Shown: in pieces, positions 24,200-36,683 of the stretch
How the letters are laid out: every line of letters starts with the position of its first letter
Position numbering within the stretch: position 1 is the first letter of the stretch
NCBI GenBank assembly: GCA_005784505.1
Contig: VCAZ01000147.1
Location: 717,898-781,897, forward strand
Length of the DNA stretch: 64,000 nucleotides
Origin: Bagarius yarrelli
Taxonomy: Eukaryota; Chordata; Actinopteri; Siluriformes; Sisoridae
Direction: 5' to 3'
Program-made: the position numbers and the translations under genes
The notes under the pieces: generated by a model
Told to the model about the DNA's origin: nothing
Databases searched by the model: none
Seen by the model: the letters and a program-made list of their open reading frames with translations, nothing else

Positions 24200-26500
24200 T
24201 TCTGTTCTCAATGGGCCACATTACCAAGTACTGTAAATGCATAGAAACTTTAAACAAATCATTTAAAATTTATTCTAGTTTATTGCAAACAGAATAAGAG
24301 AATACAGAGCGTAAATAATATTATATGATGATTAAATAATTATTTTGTCATTCCAACAACCCATTTTAAATAGTTGTCTGGGAATATTTACCAAAACAAG
24401 CTTTATCCTGCAAATAAAAAATGTAAGCAATATAGAATATAAACTCAAGCACTTTAATAGTTGGTGAGTGGTTTTTGTGTGCGTGTGTGTGTGTGGGGGG
24501 GCAGTTGCATAGTGGTGAAATTGCAGTCGTCTTTGCTAGGTTCAATTTTTTATTCTACAGTTTACAAATCCAGTAAACCAGCAATTAATTCAATTAGTTT
24601 CTTTCAGGGAAACGGGTTTTATTTATTGCCATAAAAAAAGATTAAATGTAAGATTTAAAATATTCCACAAAGAATTGTTTACAATTTAATAAGAAAGAAC
24701 GACAATCTATTTTAAAGAACGACGATTTAATCCTGAAGGACAATGTACTATTTCCAATGACAGCAAATGATGTCGCTGTTTTATAACTTAGTGGTTTGTG
24801 TGATTTCTCGATGACACGACCCATAATATCTCACAGTTAATTCATTTAGAATCTGTCGGATAGGAAAGGGATTTATTTAAAACTACTTCCTGCAGCATAT
24901 GTAAGACGTCACTTTTAATAGACCATCAATCCTATTTTGTGAAAGTGATTCTAAATATTCCCTAATTAATATTAATGTTTATTCCTCACATTATTCCTAA
25001 AACAGCCATTTTGTTACTAAACTGTAAGGCTCCAAACGGGAAACCTGGGATAAATTTACACTGAGCAGAAAAGAGGTGTTATGCTTTGCAATCAAATCCC
25101 CATTCAATAAGTTACTTAGAGTTTCAAACTTCAAGATGCGAAGTTTTATAAAAGGTTCGAAAAAAAGATGGTCTTCTCTTCCTTAAAAAAAATCAGCATC
25201 TCAACTATAACAAACATTATTGGTACTACAACTAAAATCATCTGTTGTGGTTAAATGAGACCAAAACACTAACCATATAAAGACAAGAAGCATTTTTGGT
25301 GGTTAAAATGTGACTAAATACATGGAAATGCCCACGTACACAAAGTAAAATATGTGAGGCCAATGTGTGATGCTTTAGGACTGTTTGTTAGGAATATTTC
25401 AGACTTTCTCCATTTTTTTTTAGTAGTCTCAAAAACACTCTTGGGTCAGTGCTGAAATGGTTCCAGAAACACAAGAGCAACAGCTATTTTATTCTCGGGG
25501 GGTGAACAGTATATGGAATTTGTATTGAAATGTTCTGCATACAGGGGTGAATCTTGGACTGCCCCAATATGCCTCTACAAATTTCTCAAACGTCAAATGT
25601 CTACTGTAAAAATGAATGTGTTGTAAAAAATTAAAGGTGACAACAAAATAGAGCAAACTTTATAAAGAACAAACCCGTAGTGTGGATCATCTGATAACCA
25701 GATATACATTATAATTAGATTAGATTAGATTGGATCAGACCACTTTATTGTCATTCGGCAAGGTACATGTACAGAGCAAATGAAATGCAGTCAGTATATA
25801 TATATAGTATGATACAGTATACAGTAGTACATATATATGGTATCTATAAGGGTAAATATAGTATGATATAGTATACAGTAAAATGTATATATGGTATCTA
25901 TAAGGGTATATATATATATAGTATGATACAGTATACAGTAGTATGTATATATGGTATCTATAAGGGTAAATATAGTATGATACAGTTATTGCTGTGCAAA
26001 GAATGGCGTAATGGATATATGCATAAGTGTTCGTATGATACATAATAAACAAATGATCATAAACACATTATAAGCTCAGCTGTGGTGCAGCCATGTTGTG
26101 ATTGATCTACTTCTGACTTTTTTAATTAGAACGTGAAATCAAATATTTTAGATCAGGTGCCCATTTTTTTTGGATCTTAATGAAAAGTCTATAATAAACT
26201 TTAATTAAAAATTTCCAGTGGTGGTGTAAAAACACTCCTTTTTCCTTGTTAAAGTCAGTTCTGTTCAGTGACCCGTTTCAGTTCCTGTTTCTTTAAATGG
26301 TATAGAGTTGTTCACTCCATCCATCTGTTCTGTGGGGTGTTTCCACGAAAACCATTAAAAATAATTTATTAAATGACTCATTAATCATTAACACACACCT
26401 TATAACTCATCTACCTCTAAGATAAGATAAATGTAGTGTTATGTTTTATTTCCTGACAACAAACACAGTTTATAATAAAACAGTCATCTTAATTTATAGT
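24200..26500. other. Intergenic, AT-rich
   Basis: No gene recognised. Holds a LINE-tail remnant in antisense (TTTATTGTCATTCGGCAAGG, about 25738-25790) that is followed directly by the minisatellite at 25805-25986. Confidence 0.4.
25805..25986. repeat. Minisatellite, about 54-60 bp unit, three full copies
   Basis: Units begin AGTATGATACAGTATACAGT and continue with ATATATGGTATCTATAAGGG. Starts at about 25806, 25860, 25920 and a partial one at 25974. Confidence 0.85.
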
Positions 26501-26504
26501 TTAT

Positions 26505-27400
26505 TAAGGATGGGTTCCCTTTTGGGTCTAGTTCCTCTCAAGGTTTCTTCCTATTTCATCTCAGGGATTTTTTTCCTTGCTACAGTCACCACCGGCTTGC
26601 TCATTTTTGAAAATGCATGTGGTGCAAGAAAACAGTGCAAATAACAATATAAACATTACTCCAGACAGTCGGCTTTGCGGATGCAGCGTTTGGTGTAAAT
26701 GTCTGTGATAGAGAGTAAAGAGATTCTAATGATTTTTTTTTAGCTGTTCTCACTATCCTCCGAAACAGTGTAGTTTTCAAACCAGGCAGTGATGCTCTGT
26801 AGAACATGGTCAGGATGGGGGGTGTGAAAGATGGGCTTTCCTTAGGGCTACACAGGAAGTAGAGGCACTGCGGGGCTTTTTTGCTAATGGAGCTGGTGTT
26901 GAGTGACCAGGTAGGGTTCTCCTCCAGGTGGACATCAAGAAATTTGGTGCTCTTGACGATCTCTATAGAGGATCTGACGATGTTCAGCAAAAAATGGTAA
27001 CTCTTTGCTCTTCTGAAGTCACCAACTAACTTCTTAGTTTTGTTGATGTTTAGAGACAGGTTGTTAGCTGTTGCACCTCCTCTCTATGCTGACTCGTCAT
27101 TTCTTCTGGTAAGAACTTAATGTGGTTTAAGCTGTGCATTAAAACACAGTCATGATTCAGCAGAGTGAACAGCAGTGGGCTGAGCGCACATCCTTGTGGG
27201 ACCCCAGTGCTCAGTGTGGTGGTGCTGGAGATACTGCTTTTAATTCAGACTGACTGAAGTCTTCCAGTCAGAAAGTCCAGGATCCAGTTTCAGAAGGTGG
27301 TGTTCAGGCCCTCAAGCTTAGCTTCTTTATCACGTGATTGTGCTGAATATTTGAACTGAAGTCTATGAACAGCATTCGTACATAAATGTTTGGGGACGGC
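26505..27400 (-). mobile_element. LINE (L2/CR1-like) reverse-transcriptase remnant, antisense
   Basis: On the minus strand, blocks such as VKSTKFLDVHLEENPTWSLN, KKAPQCLYFLC, PPILTMFYRASLPG and RIVRTAKK match the C-terminal part of fish L2-type elements; the more upstream stretch at about 27020-27330 corresponds to the palm region (GVPQGCALSPLLF-like, degraded). A plus-strand piece of a different LINE tail (GGTTTCTTCCTATTTCATCT) lies at about 26508-26600. Confidence 0.65.
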
Positions 27401-28220
27401 CCACATAAAGAGTGATGATCAGACATACTTCTGACCATATCAGGTACATACATATATTGCAAATTTTAGGTATCTACAAAAGTACAGGCAAATTGTTTAA
27501 TAATCTTGAGTTTAGAGGGGCTTCAACTTGAAACCTCATGCCCCAAGATTCAATTTATGCAATTTTATTTGTTCAGCGCTTTGACAATGGACATCAAAAC
27601 AGCTTTACACAGAATGCAGTAAAAGTTAAAAATGTGCAAGCTGGTGGTAAGGTGGTGGGATGTTTAAAACCTTGATGCTTTTCCATCTATCATTCTGGTA
27701 GTTCGGTTGTTCCTTTTCTAGCCATAAATGTGGTCTTTACTGTATATGTGTTGAAAGCATTTAAACCAAACCAAAACCTATTTCTCTATTCAATCTGGTG
27801 GTAAAGTCTTGATTGTTGACACATATGCCTTCTTTTTTTATTGTAAAACAGTTTGTTCTGATTTACGAGTTTTTTTGCTATCCAAATCTAGAATAGCAGG
27901 TTTATGGCAGGTCCTAAACACTGTTCCAGTGATGATGCCAAACTTTACAGTCAATGTGGAATTACAATGTATTTAACTTGAGCACATAAAACAAAAAATA
28001 AAACATTTAAAGGGGCTGAAATAAGAAATTAAATATTACTCGGCTACCAATAATCTGGAGAAATAAGTGCACAGACCCCCAAATTGAATTTTAGTTGAAG
28101 TTTAGTTCTAAACTTTCTAATTCTATTCCTCATTTTGGGTTGGAGTCTATCAGCTTGGCTCATACTTACCTGGTAACATTTTCCCCAAACGTTCTTTTAA
28201 TTAAAGTTAAATATTTGATT
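27401..28220. other. Intergenic between LINE remnant and mrps27 3' end
   Basis: AT-rich. A short stretch at 27557-27612 (CAATTTTATTTGTTCAGCGC then TTTACACAGAATG) looks like an antisense LINE tail. No gene seen. Confidence 0.4.
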
Positions 28221-28349
28221 CTTTTCTAAATAAATAAACTCAACAAAAATTGACATCCCAGTATTTGAGTTTTTATTTATACATTAACAATTTCAAAACA
28301 GGAAATTCGCAATCTGTCTTCCTTTCTTCAACTTTCCCCAAACTGAGTG

Positions 28350-31300
28350 TCACTGAACCGCCTGGGCCGATTTTATGCTCATGCGCTCCTGCTTGACTTT
28401 TTGCTTCATCATTTCCTCTCGTTGGACGAGTTGTAAGCGCTCCGTTTCCCAGGCTTGCACTTTCTTTTCATACTGGGACAAATCTTGCTCCTCACAGGTC
28501 CTCAGTTTGTCTTCAGCCAGGACGGACACAAGCGTATCCAGACTGCGGGTCTCAACTTTTCCCTGTGTTTGTAGCTGCTCATTTAACTCCTGCACAGCGA
28601 GCCAGCAAAGATTCGGTCAAATACTCCAGACAAAAATGGCTTATTTTAGTTTTTTAAAATTAGATAATAAACATGACATACATTTTCAGCCCTTTTTTAC
28701 ATTAAGGAGTCCATAATATGGCCTTTGAGCTGAACGCAACAATAAAATAAGGAAACGTAGTATATTGCACAATATTGTATAAACTGACATTGCGATATTT
28801 AGTTTTTCTGCAATATATACTGCAATAGAAAAACATTCTTAAATCACTCTATTTGTTAAGAATTCATTATTTTCTAATTATTGTGGTGATTTTAAAAAAG
28901 TAGTGAATCTGTGTAAAATGTAACACAAATTTTAATCATAGATAAATACGATAGAACAAACATGTAAATGAAATAAACAGTGTTTTATGTTTTTACCTGC
29001 ATAAATTAAATGAATTTATTTTCTTTAAGCTTGAACGCTTCTTTAGGTTCGGGTTTTGTTCATCAACTAGATGATTTAGATCAAAAGAAACAAACAATAA
29101 AATTCCGACTAACCTTAAATCTAGCCATGTACTGTGGCAGTTTGGCTCTTTCAAGTTCATCATCATCATCTACAGTAACAGTCTGGATTTCTGCATTTTC
29201 CTCTTCTGCTTTTTCAGAAGCAGGTGTCATCATCAGATCCTGGAGTATCATCTGAACGCTGTCGAGCTGAAAAATACAAACAAATTAATTGTCGTTATTG
29301 TATATACTTACATATTTGACTGGTATTTTCTGTAACTGCTGATCTCCTGGGATTTTTATACATAATAAATGTCTAGTTTACAGAGGAAAAAAAACAGATT
29401 TTGCATGTGTTGAAAACACTCTGATGTAAAAATAAATGAGAAGAAAGGCCAGAATTCTGTCAGTAAACAAGATCCTGAGGCCTAGACGGGGCACCAACTG
29501 ACAAATTGAACTGCTGAAGAAAGAAAAATAACCAGGTAATTTAAAAAAAAAAAAAAAAAATCCCAGGTTGGGTTATTGTGTGTGCATCACCATTTTATAA
29601 TCTCGTTATGTAGCCAACGGAAATTAACTCTTAACATGGTGGTCTTCTGTTTTAACTGATTTTAACAACCTTTGCCATGATCAATGTCAGACATCTCACT
29701 TGGATATAAAGGTGTTCCTACTGCGGGGAAGTGGTAGCAGTGGTTAAGGTGTTGCTTTTCTAATTGGAAGATCAGGATTCGATTCCCAGCACCACCAAGT
29801 TGGGCCCCTGAGCAAGGCCCTTAACCCCTCTTGCTCAGTTGTATAAAAGAGATAAATGTAAGTCGCTCTGGATAAGGACGTCTGCCAGAAGCTGTAAATG
29901 TACTGGAAGTAAACATTGTTTGTATAAACAAATACAGTACACGCACATTCAAAAAAATATGCTTTGTCCAACAGATGTCAGCAATTGTACTACATACTTA
30001 CAGATTCCTTGCATAGTTTCAAATGTCCGGCATCATTACACACTCGCTCCATAACCGCCAGGCCTCTTTTGAGATAACCTGGAGTCCACATCAAGGGCAT
30101 GTTGTGAAACACGGCATGAATTCCTCTGGTTATCTCTACTTTACCTGATGAAAGGAGGATAATGATACTATTTACTCGAATACCTAAAAATCCAACATAT
30201 AAACCCAACCACATGCCATTTTTACAGCACATTTATAAATGTATGAATAAAGTGTTAACAAATCTTATCGATATCTTTAACCCCTTGTAATTCCCCATCT
30301 AACCCTAATGTAAACATTTGGATGTACAACAAACAGTTCTTAAACTTGTATATCCTGCCAGCTTGCATTATCTATTAAAAGCTTTGGACCATTTGCAAGT
30401 TTTTCTTAAAGAAAGATAATCATCATATCAAACAGATACACACCGATGAGCGCATGACCGAGTAACTGAGCACTGAGGCCGACAGAATTTTCCTGCTTCA
30501 GTCCAGCCAGCAGAAGAGCTGCTCCCATATGTCTCTCCATCTGCCACTGCAAAAAAAATTTACAATGGTTACAAAAAAAAAATTATTATCCCAAAATAGG
30601 TGAAAATAGTTAAACTTCCAATATAAAAATAAATGTATGTACATTTATTCCAGATGATCCCTCAAAACTACATTTTGTTAGCAAGAAAACATTTTTCAAC
30701 ATGGATAATAATATACAGTATATATAAATAATTATAGTAGTCTGGCTAATCCAGTCATACTAAACTGCTAATACTAATACTACTACTGCTGCTGGTAGTA
30801 CCAACAGTAGCTGCGTTTACATGAATTCTAAATGATCGGATTTGTAAAAAAAAAAAACTCAATCAGATTAAAAAAAGTGACATGTAAACATGGCAGTCAG
30901 AATGAATTGGCCAATTCTGATTACAATTTAATGGGATTAAATAAGTAAACATTTCTCATTTGATTAAGTGGACATTTAAACATTTAATCAAATCAAAAAA
31001 TGAAAGTAGAAAGTTATGCGCATGCACAATGACGTACAAATTGTCTAATGACCTATAACACACAGCTGTTTAAAAGATCAGATCGCATTGTGAGCCCGGC
31101 ACAACCCGATTGATTAAAAGAAAAGGAAAAACAGTCACATGAACAGATGTTCTAACAACCAAAGGAATAAGATGAAGTTCTCTCATCAGTCTATGAGCCG
31201 AAGTTAGAATGTAAACTAGTCCAAACATGCTTGACTTATAAAGGAAGCGAAAAATCCAAGCAAATATTTTCTTTCAGCAGCGCATTTACAATATTGCGAA

Positions 31301-34300
31301 TGTGAATGTACGTTTTACTGACAAACAGTAACTTTAAAGATTTATGCTTAAACGTTTTTTTTGTTTTTTTTTAAATCATTGTGTTTAAGGCATAATAGTG
31401 TTGCTGTTGAATTTAAATACTAAAAACGGTTGCATTATAATTCATTTTTTTCTCAACTCAAATGTTAGGATTTTCGAAGCATTCACAAACAAAAAAAAAA
31501 ACCTAATCTGGATGGACGTTGGTACCAGAAGGGTTAAGTTTAAGGATTTACGAAACTGCTGATGACCTGGGATTTTACCATGAATTACTTCAAGTTTACA
31601 CAGAAATGTTTTTTAAAAAAAGAAAACATTGAGGAAGTGACACGTCTGTGGGTGGAAACATGTCGAGTTGAAAAACAAATCTATGAACAGTAAAAAAGAA
31701 AAAAAACACTATGTTGCTAGGACAATTTACTTTTAGTCTTTAGCTCTGTGTTGTTCTGTTGAGAGGCTCTTAGTTGTTATTGTTTTGTGCAATTCTGTGT
31801 TTCTGTGTAGCACCATGGAGACCTGGAGAAACGTTCTTTTCACTTTGTACAGCGACTGTTATATATGGTTGAAATGACAATAAAGCTTCTCGAACTTGAA
31901 AATCTGCACAGACTTACCCAAAGTGGACAGATTTCAGAGACCTTACATTTCAGTTTTGACTCTGAAAAATTGGACCTGTATCTGATGTTTATTTTGTGCA
32001 TTGTGCTGCTGTCACATAAACGCCTGACGAGACAATAATAATAATAATATTCGATTCAATTCATTGTGCAAGGTACGTGCAGTACAGAGATAAAAACAAA
32101 TAAGGCTTGGACTATTAGAGCTGAGCTAAAAAAAAAAAAAAAAAAACTGTAACTAAAATGTAACCTGTTATTGGAAATGACAAATCATCAACTTTTAACG
32201 AGAAAAATCTTTAAACCCTTTGTATGGCAGGATGCAGGCATTTTAACATGAGCTTTGGAAATTGAAGCACAATACCATGTGGGTGTTGCTAAAGCTGGTG
32301 ATGAGGGACGGGTCAATGCAAACCAAATCCTCTTAATCAGTCTTTCATTTCAGTCCTTTAATTATTAATAGAAATATTTTATAACAATTAAACCAACTAG
32401 CACTAGAAACTTTTGCTTGGTTGCGGAAACAGTCTCTTAAAATAGCCCAGATTACCAAAGAAATTTCAGCTAAAGTGTATTGGGATGACAAAACTTTTTG
32501 GTAAATACATACGCTACATTCCGGTTTGGTTGCCAAATACTTGCTCAGGGCAAACAGTGATAATATCTGTGTCGTAGAAGAATCAAAAGCTTCCTGAAAC
32601 ATCACCTCCTCAACAACTGAGCAGGCTCCTGTGTCGAGAAATATAACAAACAGATTCAACGTATATTATAGAGATAGAGAAGTATAACAAATAAATTCTT
32701 CAATGTTTTAATTATGACTTATACCTTTGTAGTCTTCATCTTTTAGGTAAGAGTCAATCAGGATATTAAATGTGAACTCATCTGGAAACATTCCAAATTG
32801 TACCTAGCCATAGAAAAGTCAAATATTTGCCATGTGAACCCGTAAATGTCTTTACATATTAAACTCTTAACACTGAATTGGGAAAAATATCAATTTACAT
32901 AAACTTAATTAAGCGGAAAAACTTCTAGCTTATATAAGCACGACAGCCTTAAGGGTAGCACATGGATAAATATAAAGCTTTTGTAAATATGGACTTTACC
33001 AGATCCAAAGTTCTCCTTTTACTTTACCGGTTCTATCTTCTTATTAAAGAAAAAAATATCCCCCATCTCCTTTTAATAATATATATACTTTTTTTTTTTA
33101 AGAACCTTATTCTTGAGTGTGTACAGGGCTCTGTCTCTGGCTCCACCCCCATTTGAGACCTGGTTCCCTAATATTTTTTTGGGCCGGCTGTGAATGGTCC
33201 ATCCGAAGATACCAGCAGTTTGGACTGTGTCGAAACCTAACAACACAGAATAGGGGGAAAAAAAGTGGGGCTTGATCCTTACTTATCTAAATAATAAATT
33301 AACATGATTTAATCAGTTGTTTAAAATATGACTCAAATTAAAATAAGATTTGTACTTACTTATACAGGTAATATTCTGCTTGATCAACTTCTTCTCTGGA
33401 AGATATATTGTCTACAAACTGAAAAATAAATCGGAGGTCAGTTGATTTGGACAGATATTCAAATGTTTATTGTTCTAAAATGGAAAAGAAAAGCAAATAA
33501 TTTTAGCAATATTTCCATACAAGTTGACTTTTCTTGTTGAAGCATTTAACGCATGAACGGAATGTCTGCTTATGGTCGGTTGGCTGAAATGAAGATGAGC
33601 ATAGGTATTTTTACTTGTTAAAGAGATTATCTGCATTGGCTCCCAGTGAGACACCGCATCGATTTTAAAATACTACTTTTAACTTATTAAGCTCTAAATG
33701 GTCTCACACCGCAGTACTTAAGCGAACTTCTAGTGTCTTACGCTCCGTCACCCCATTTCGATCAAAGGATGTGTTTGGCTGCCTGCAGGGAGACCCTTCA
33801 TGCTAGTGTTTCCCTCTCTTTGGGTTTCCTTGTTAGTTATGCTGATCTAGTTAGTCTTGCCAGAGTCCATGCTTTACTCTACATTATTCATTTAATCACT
33901 CCAAACCGTATGACTACATTGTCACTTAACTGTTTTCCTTCTTTTTGCCTCTCCCTCTCTGCCTCTGCCTCCCTCTCTGCTTCCCTCTCCTCTCTCTCTC
34001 TCTTCCCACTCTCTCTGCACTCTCTCTCTCTCTGCTCTACTATCTCTCTCTGCCACTCTCTCTCTCTTTGCACTCTCTCTCTCTTGCCACTCTCTCTTCT
34101 TTGCCACTCTCTCTCTCTCACTGTTGAGTTACATACGCCACAACGGAGCTGCCGGTGATCCAGACCCCACCTCCAACCCGGTCCTGTTGGACCCTTCGCT
34201 GTGACCTGCCCCAGCGGATGATACATCACCAGGGTGACCCACTTCACCATAAAGACGTTCCAGCTGCTCTTTAAGGACTAATGATTTAAGTTGTTCACAC

Positions 34301-36642
34301 ACACACACAATGTAACCACATAATCCCTGCTACCTGTTTTTCACCCAAATGAGGATGGGTTCTCTGTTGAGTCTGGTTCCTCTCAAGGTTTCTTCCTATC
34401 TCATCTCAGGGAGTTTTCCTTGCCACCGTCGCCCCCGGCTTGCTCATCAGGGACAAACTGATTTCTGTTTCATTCTGTCTCATAATTTCTTCAATTGTGT
34501 AAAGCTGCTTTGTGACAATCACCATTGTAAAAAGCGCCATACAAATAAATCTAAATTGAACTGAATTGAATTGAATTATCTGTTGGGCAATCTTTACAAA
34601 AGAAACACTGTCTGTTTGCCCTAAAAATGTTTATAGTCTACTACAGATATGTTTTTTATTTTCTTTTTCTGCTTTCTTCCGTCCATGTCCACATATCCAT
34701 CTAGTTATATAAATTCCAGTGCGATGTGTCAACCTGTTTGTTCTGGGTTTTAATATGGAAACACTGCGCATATGACCAAAAACCTCTTTGTAGAAAATCC
34801 AGGCAAACCCTACTGTTCTCTTACCCGGGATATTGTCAGTGAGCTAACAGGAAACTTTTTCTCATAGGTTTTGTCCATAAGAGAGGCCAGTTTAGCTAAG
34901 AAGAGAGAAAAACAAAACACTGATGAAAAACACAACACAAAACGGACATACATGCAAGTCATCTGCATTTTCTATTTCTACAAATAACTTTGAAATGTTT
35001 AAACTTTATCGGTTTCAATCTCTAAAGTATAAAAGCTTTGGGTTTATGATGCACTTTGTTTACTTCAAATGGGATTTGCCAAATGCTGTGATTAAAAAAA
35101 AATGTATAACTGTTACAGACAATATTAAAATATAATATTAGTTATACAATTTTTATACTAAAACTACTACATTTATGTATATTTCGCCACGTTACATATG
35201 GCAAAAACTCCCAACATTCAGTGCCTCCAAAGCCTTAACAAACAGGCAGACATTCTAAACATCTTTAGACATTTCCTTTTTCTTTTTTATTGTGAGTTGA
35301 GATAAATAGGATATAATACATATAATCTTTACATTACTAAGCAAAACAAAATAAAGAAAATGTTGCTAATTAATAATAACAAATTAAACATAAAAAAAAA
35401 AAAAAAAAAGATATATATTCAATATATATATATAATATAAAAGAATTTTGGAAAAGATGAATCCCTTGGAATTTAAAGGGAAATTCCTGACCTCATGCCA
35501 AGTAAGCAAACATGCTTTCAGACCGAGTTGTAATGAAACAACTGAAGTTCCTTTCCCAGGCAGAACTGTTGGAAGGTTAAGAGAGCATCCCACATACAGT
35601 TTTCCAATTAGCTACCAGAATTTCCTCCCCAAGGTCCCTTTCCTAGAACTCTCTGGTTTTATCGGAGTTATCTGTATGTGTATGTCTCAATAGAGAGATT
35701 AGATGCTGACTCCAGTGCTCTTCCACTCGGGTGCAGCTTAAGATTTTTAGTTACAGAGTGACTATTTCTGATAGTATGTAACGAAATGGTTTTTTTACTG
35801 AGGTTGTTTTTTTTTTTACAACAATTTGCTAAAAAAAGGTTGTTAGTTTGTTTATTTCCCACTACATCTCCTTTGACACTAATTCCCTTTTTCTTCTAAT
35901 ATTCATCCCTGGAGGAAAATCTTTAGACATTTCTGATTTAATAAACTGTCTAGCAAAGGTTCTAAATGGACATTTACAAACACCTTTTTTTATTCCCTTA
36001 AAACCAAATTTAGCGTATGATTGCAAAGGAAACACATTTACAAACGTATTTTATGGGCTTCAACGAAAAACAAGACACCCGACACACTACATAATATGCA
36101 AAACATTTACAGCATTTGGCAGACGTCCGTATCCAGAGCAACTTACATTATTTTTATACAAACTAAGCAATTGGGAGTCAAGGGACCCTTGATCAGGGGC
36201 CCAGCAGGTGGTAACTGGGAATCAAGTCCAACATCTTAACTATTGCACTACCACTTTGTGCATATGTGCAGGCTGCAGAATGTTTAATTAAAAAAAGGTA
36301 AATGTCGTCTAACTGTATTTCAGTGATGTATCAGTGAGCGGCCTACCGTTCTAGCAAACGGCCTACCGTTCTAGCAAACGGCCCTACCGTTCTAGCAAAC
36401 GGGCCTCCTACCGTTCTAGCAACGGTTCCCTACCGTTCTAGCAAACGGTTGACTGTACGAGTGAGTTCATGCTTTGGTGTTCTTTAATAGAGACTCGACT
36501 AACCCTGTGCTGTATTAAACAGGATTTGGCATTGAAAAAAAAGTCTCACCAAGGTTTTTGGGGGTCGTGTTCTCTTGCTCCCAAACTCTGGGTGTCTGTG
36601 TAAGCAGCTGAAAGCAAATATCTTCTGGCTGTAACACACACA

Positions 36643-36683
<41 letters not shown>

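Noticed and set aside
33733..34250. Leu/Ser-rich (plus) and Arg/Glu-rich (minus) open frames
   Set aside because: They come from a CT-rich tract inside a LINE remnant.
36339..36450. CRISPR-like direct repeats
   Set aside because: The 21-bp units are head to tail with no spacers, the genome is vertebrate and no cas genes exist. It is an ordinary tandem repeat.
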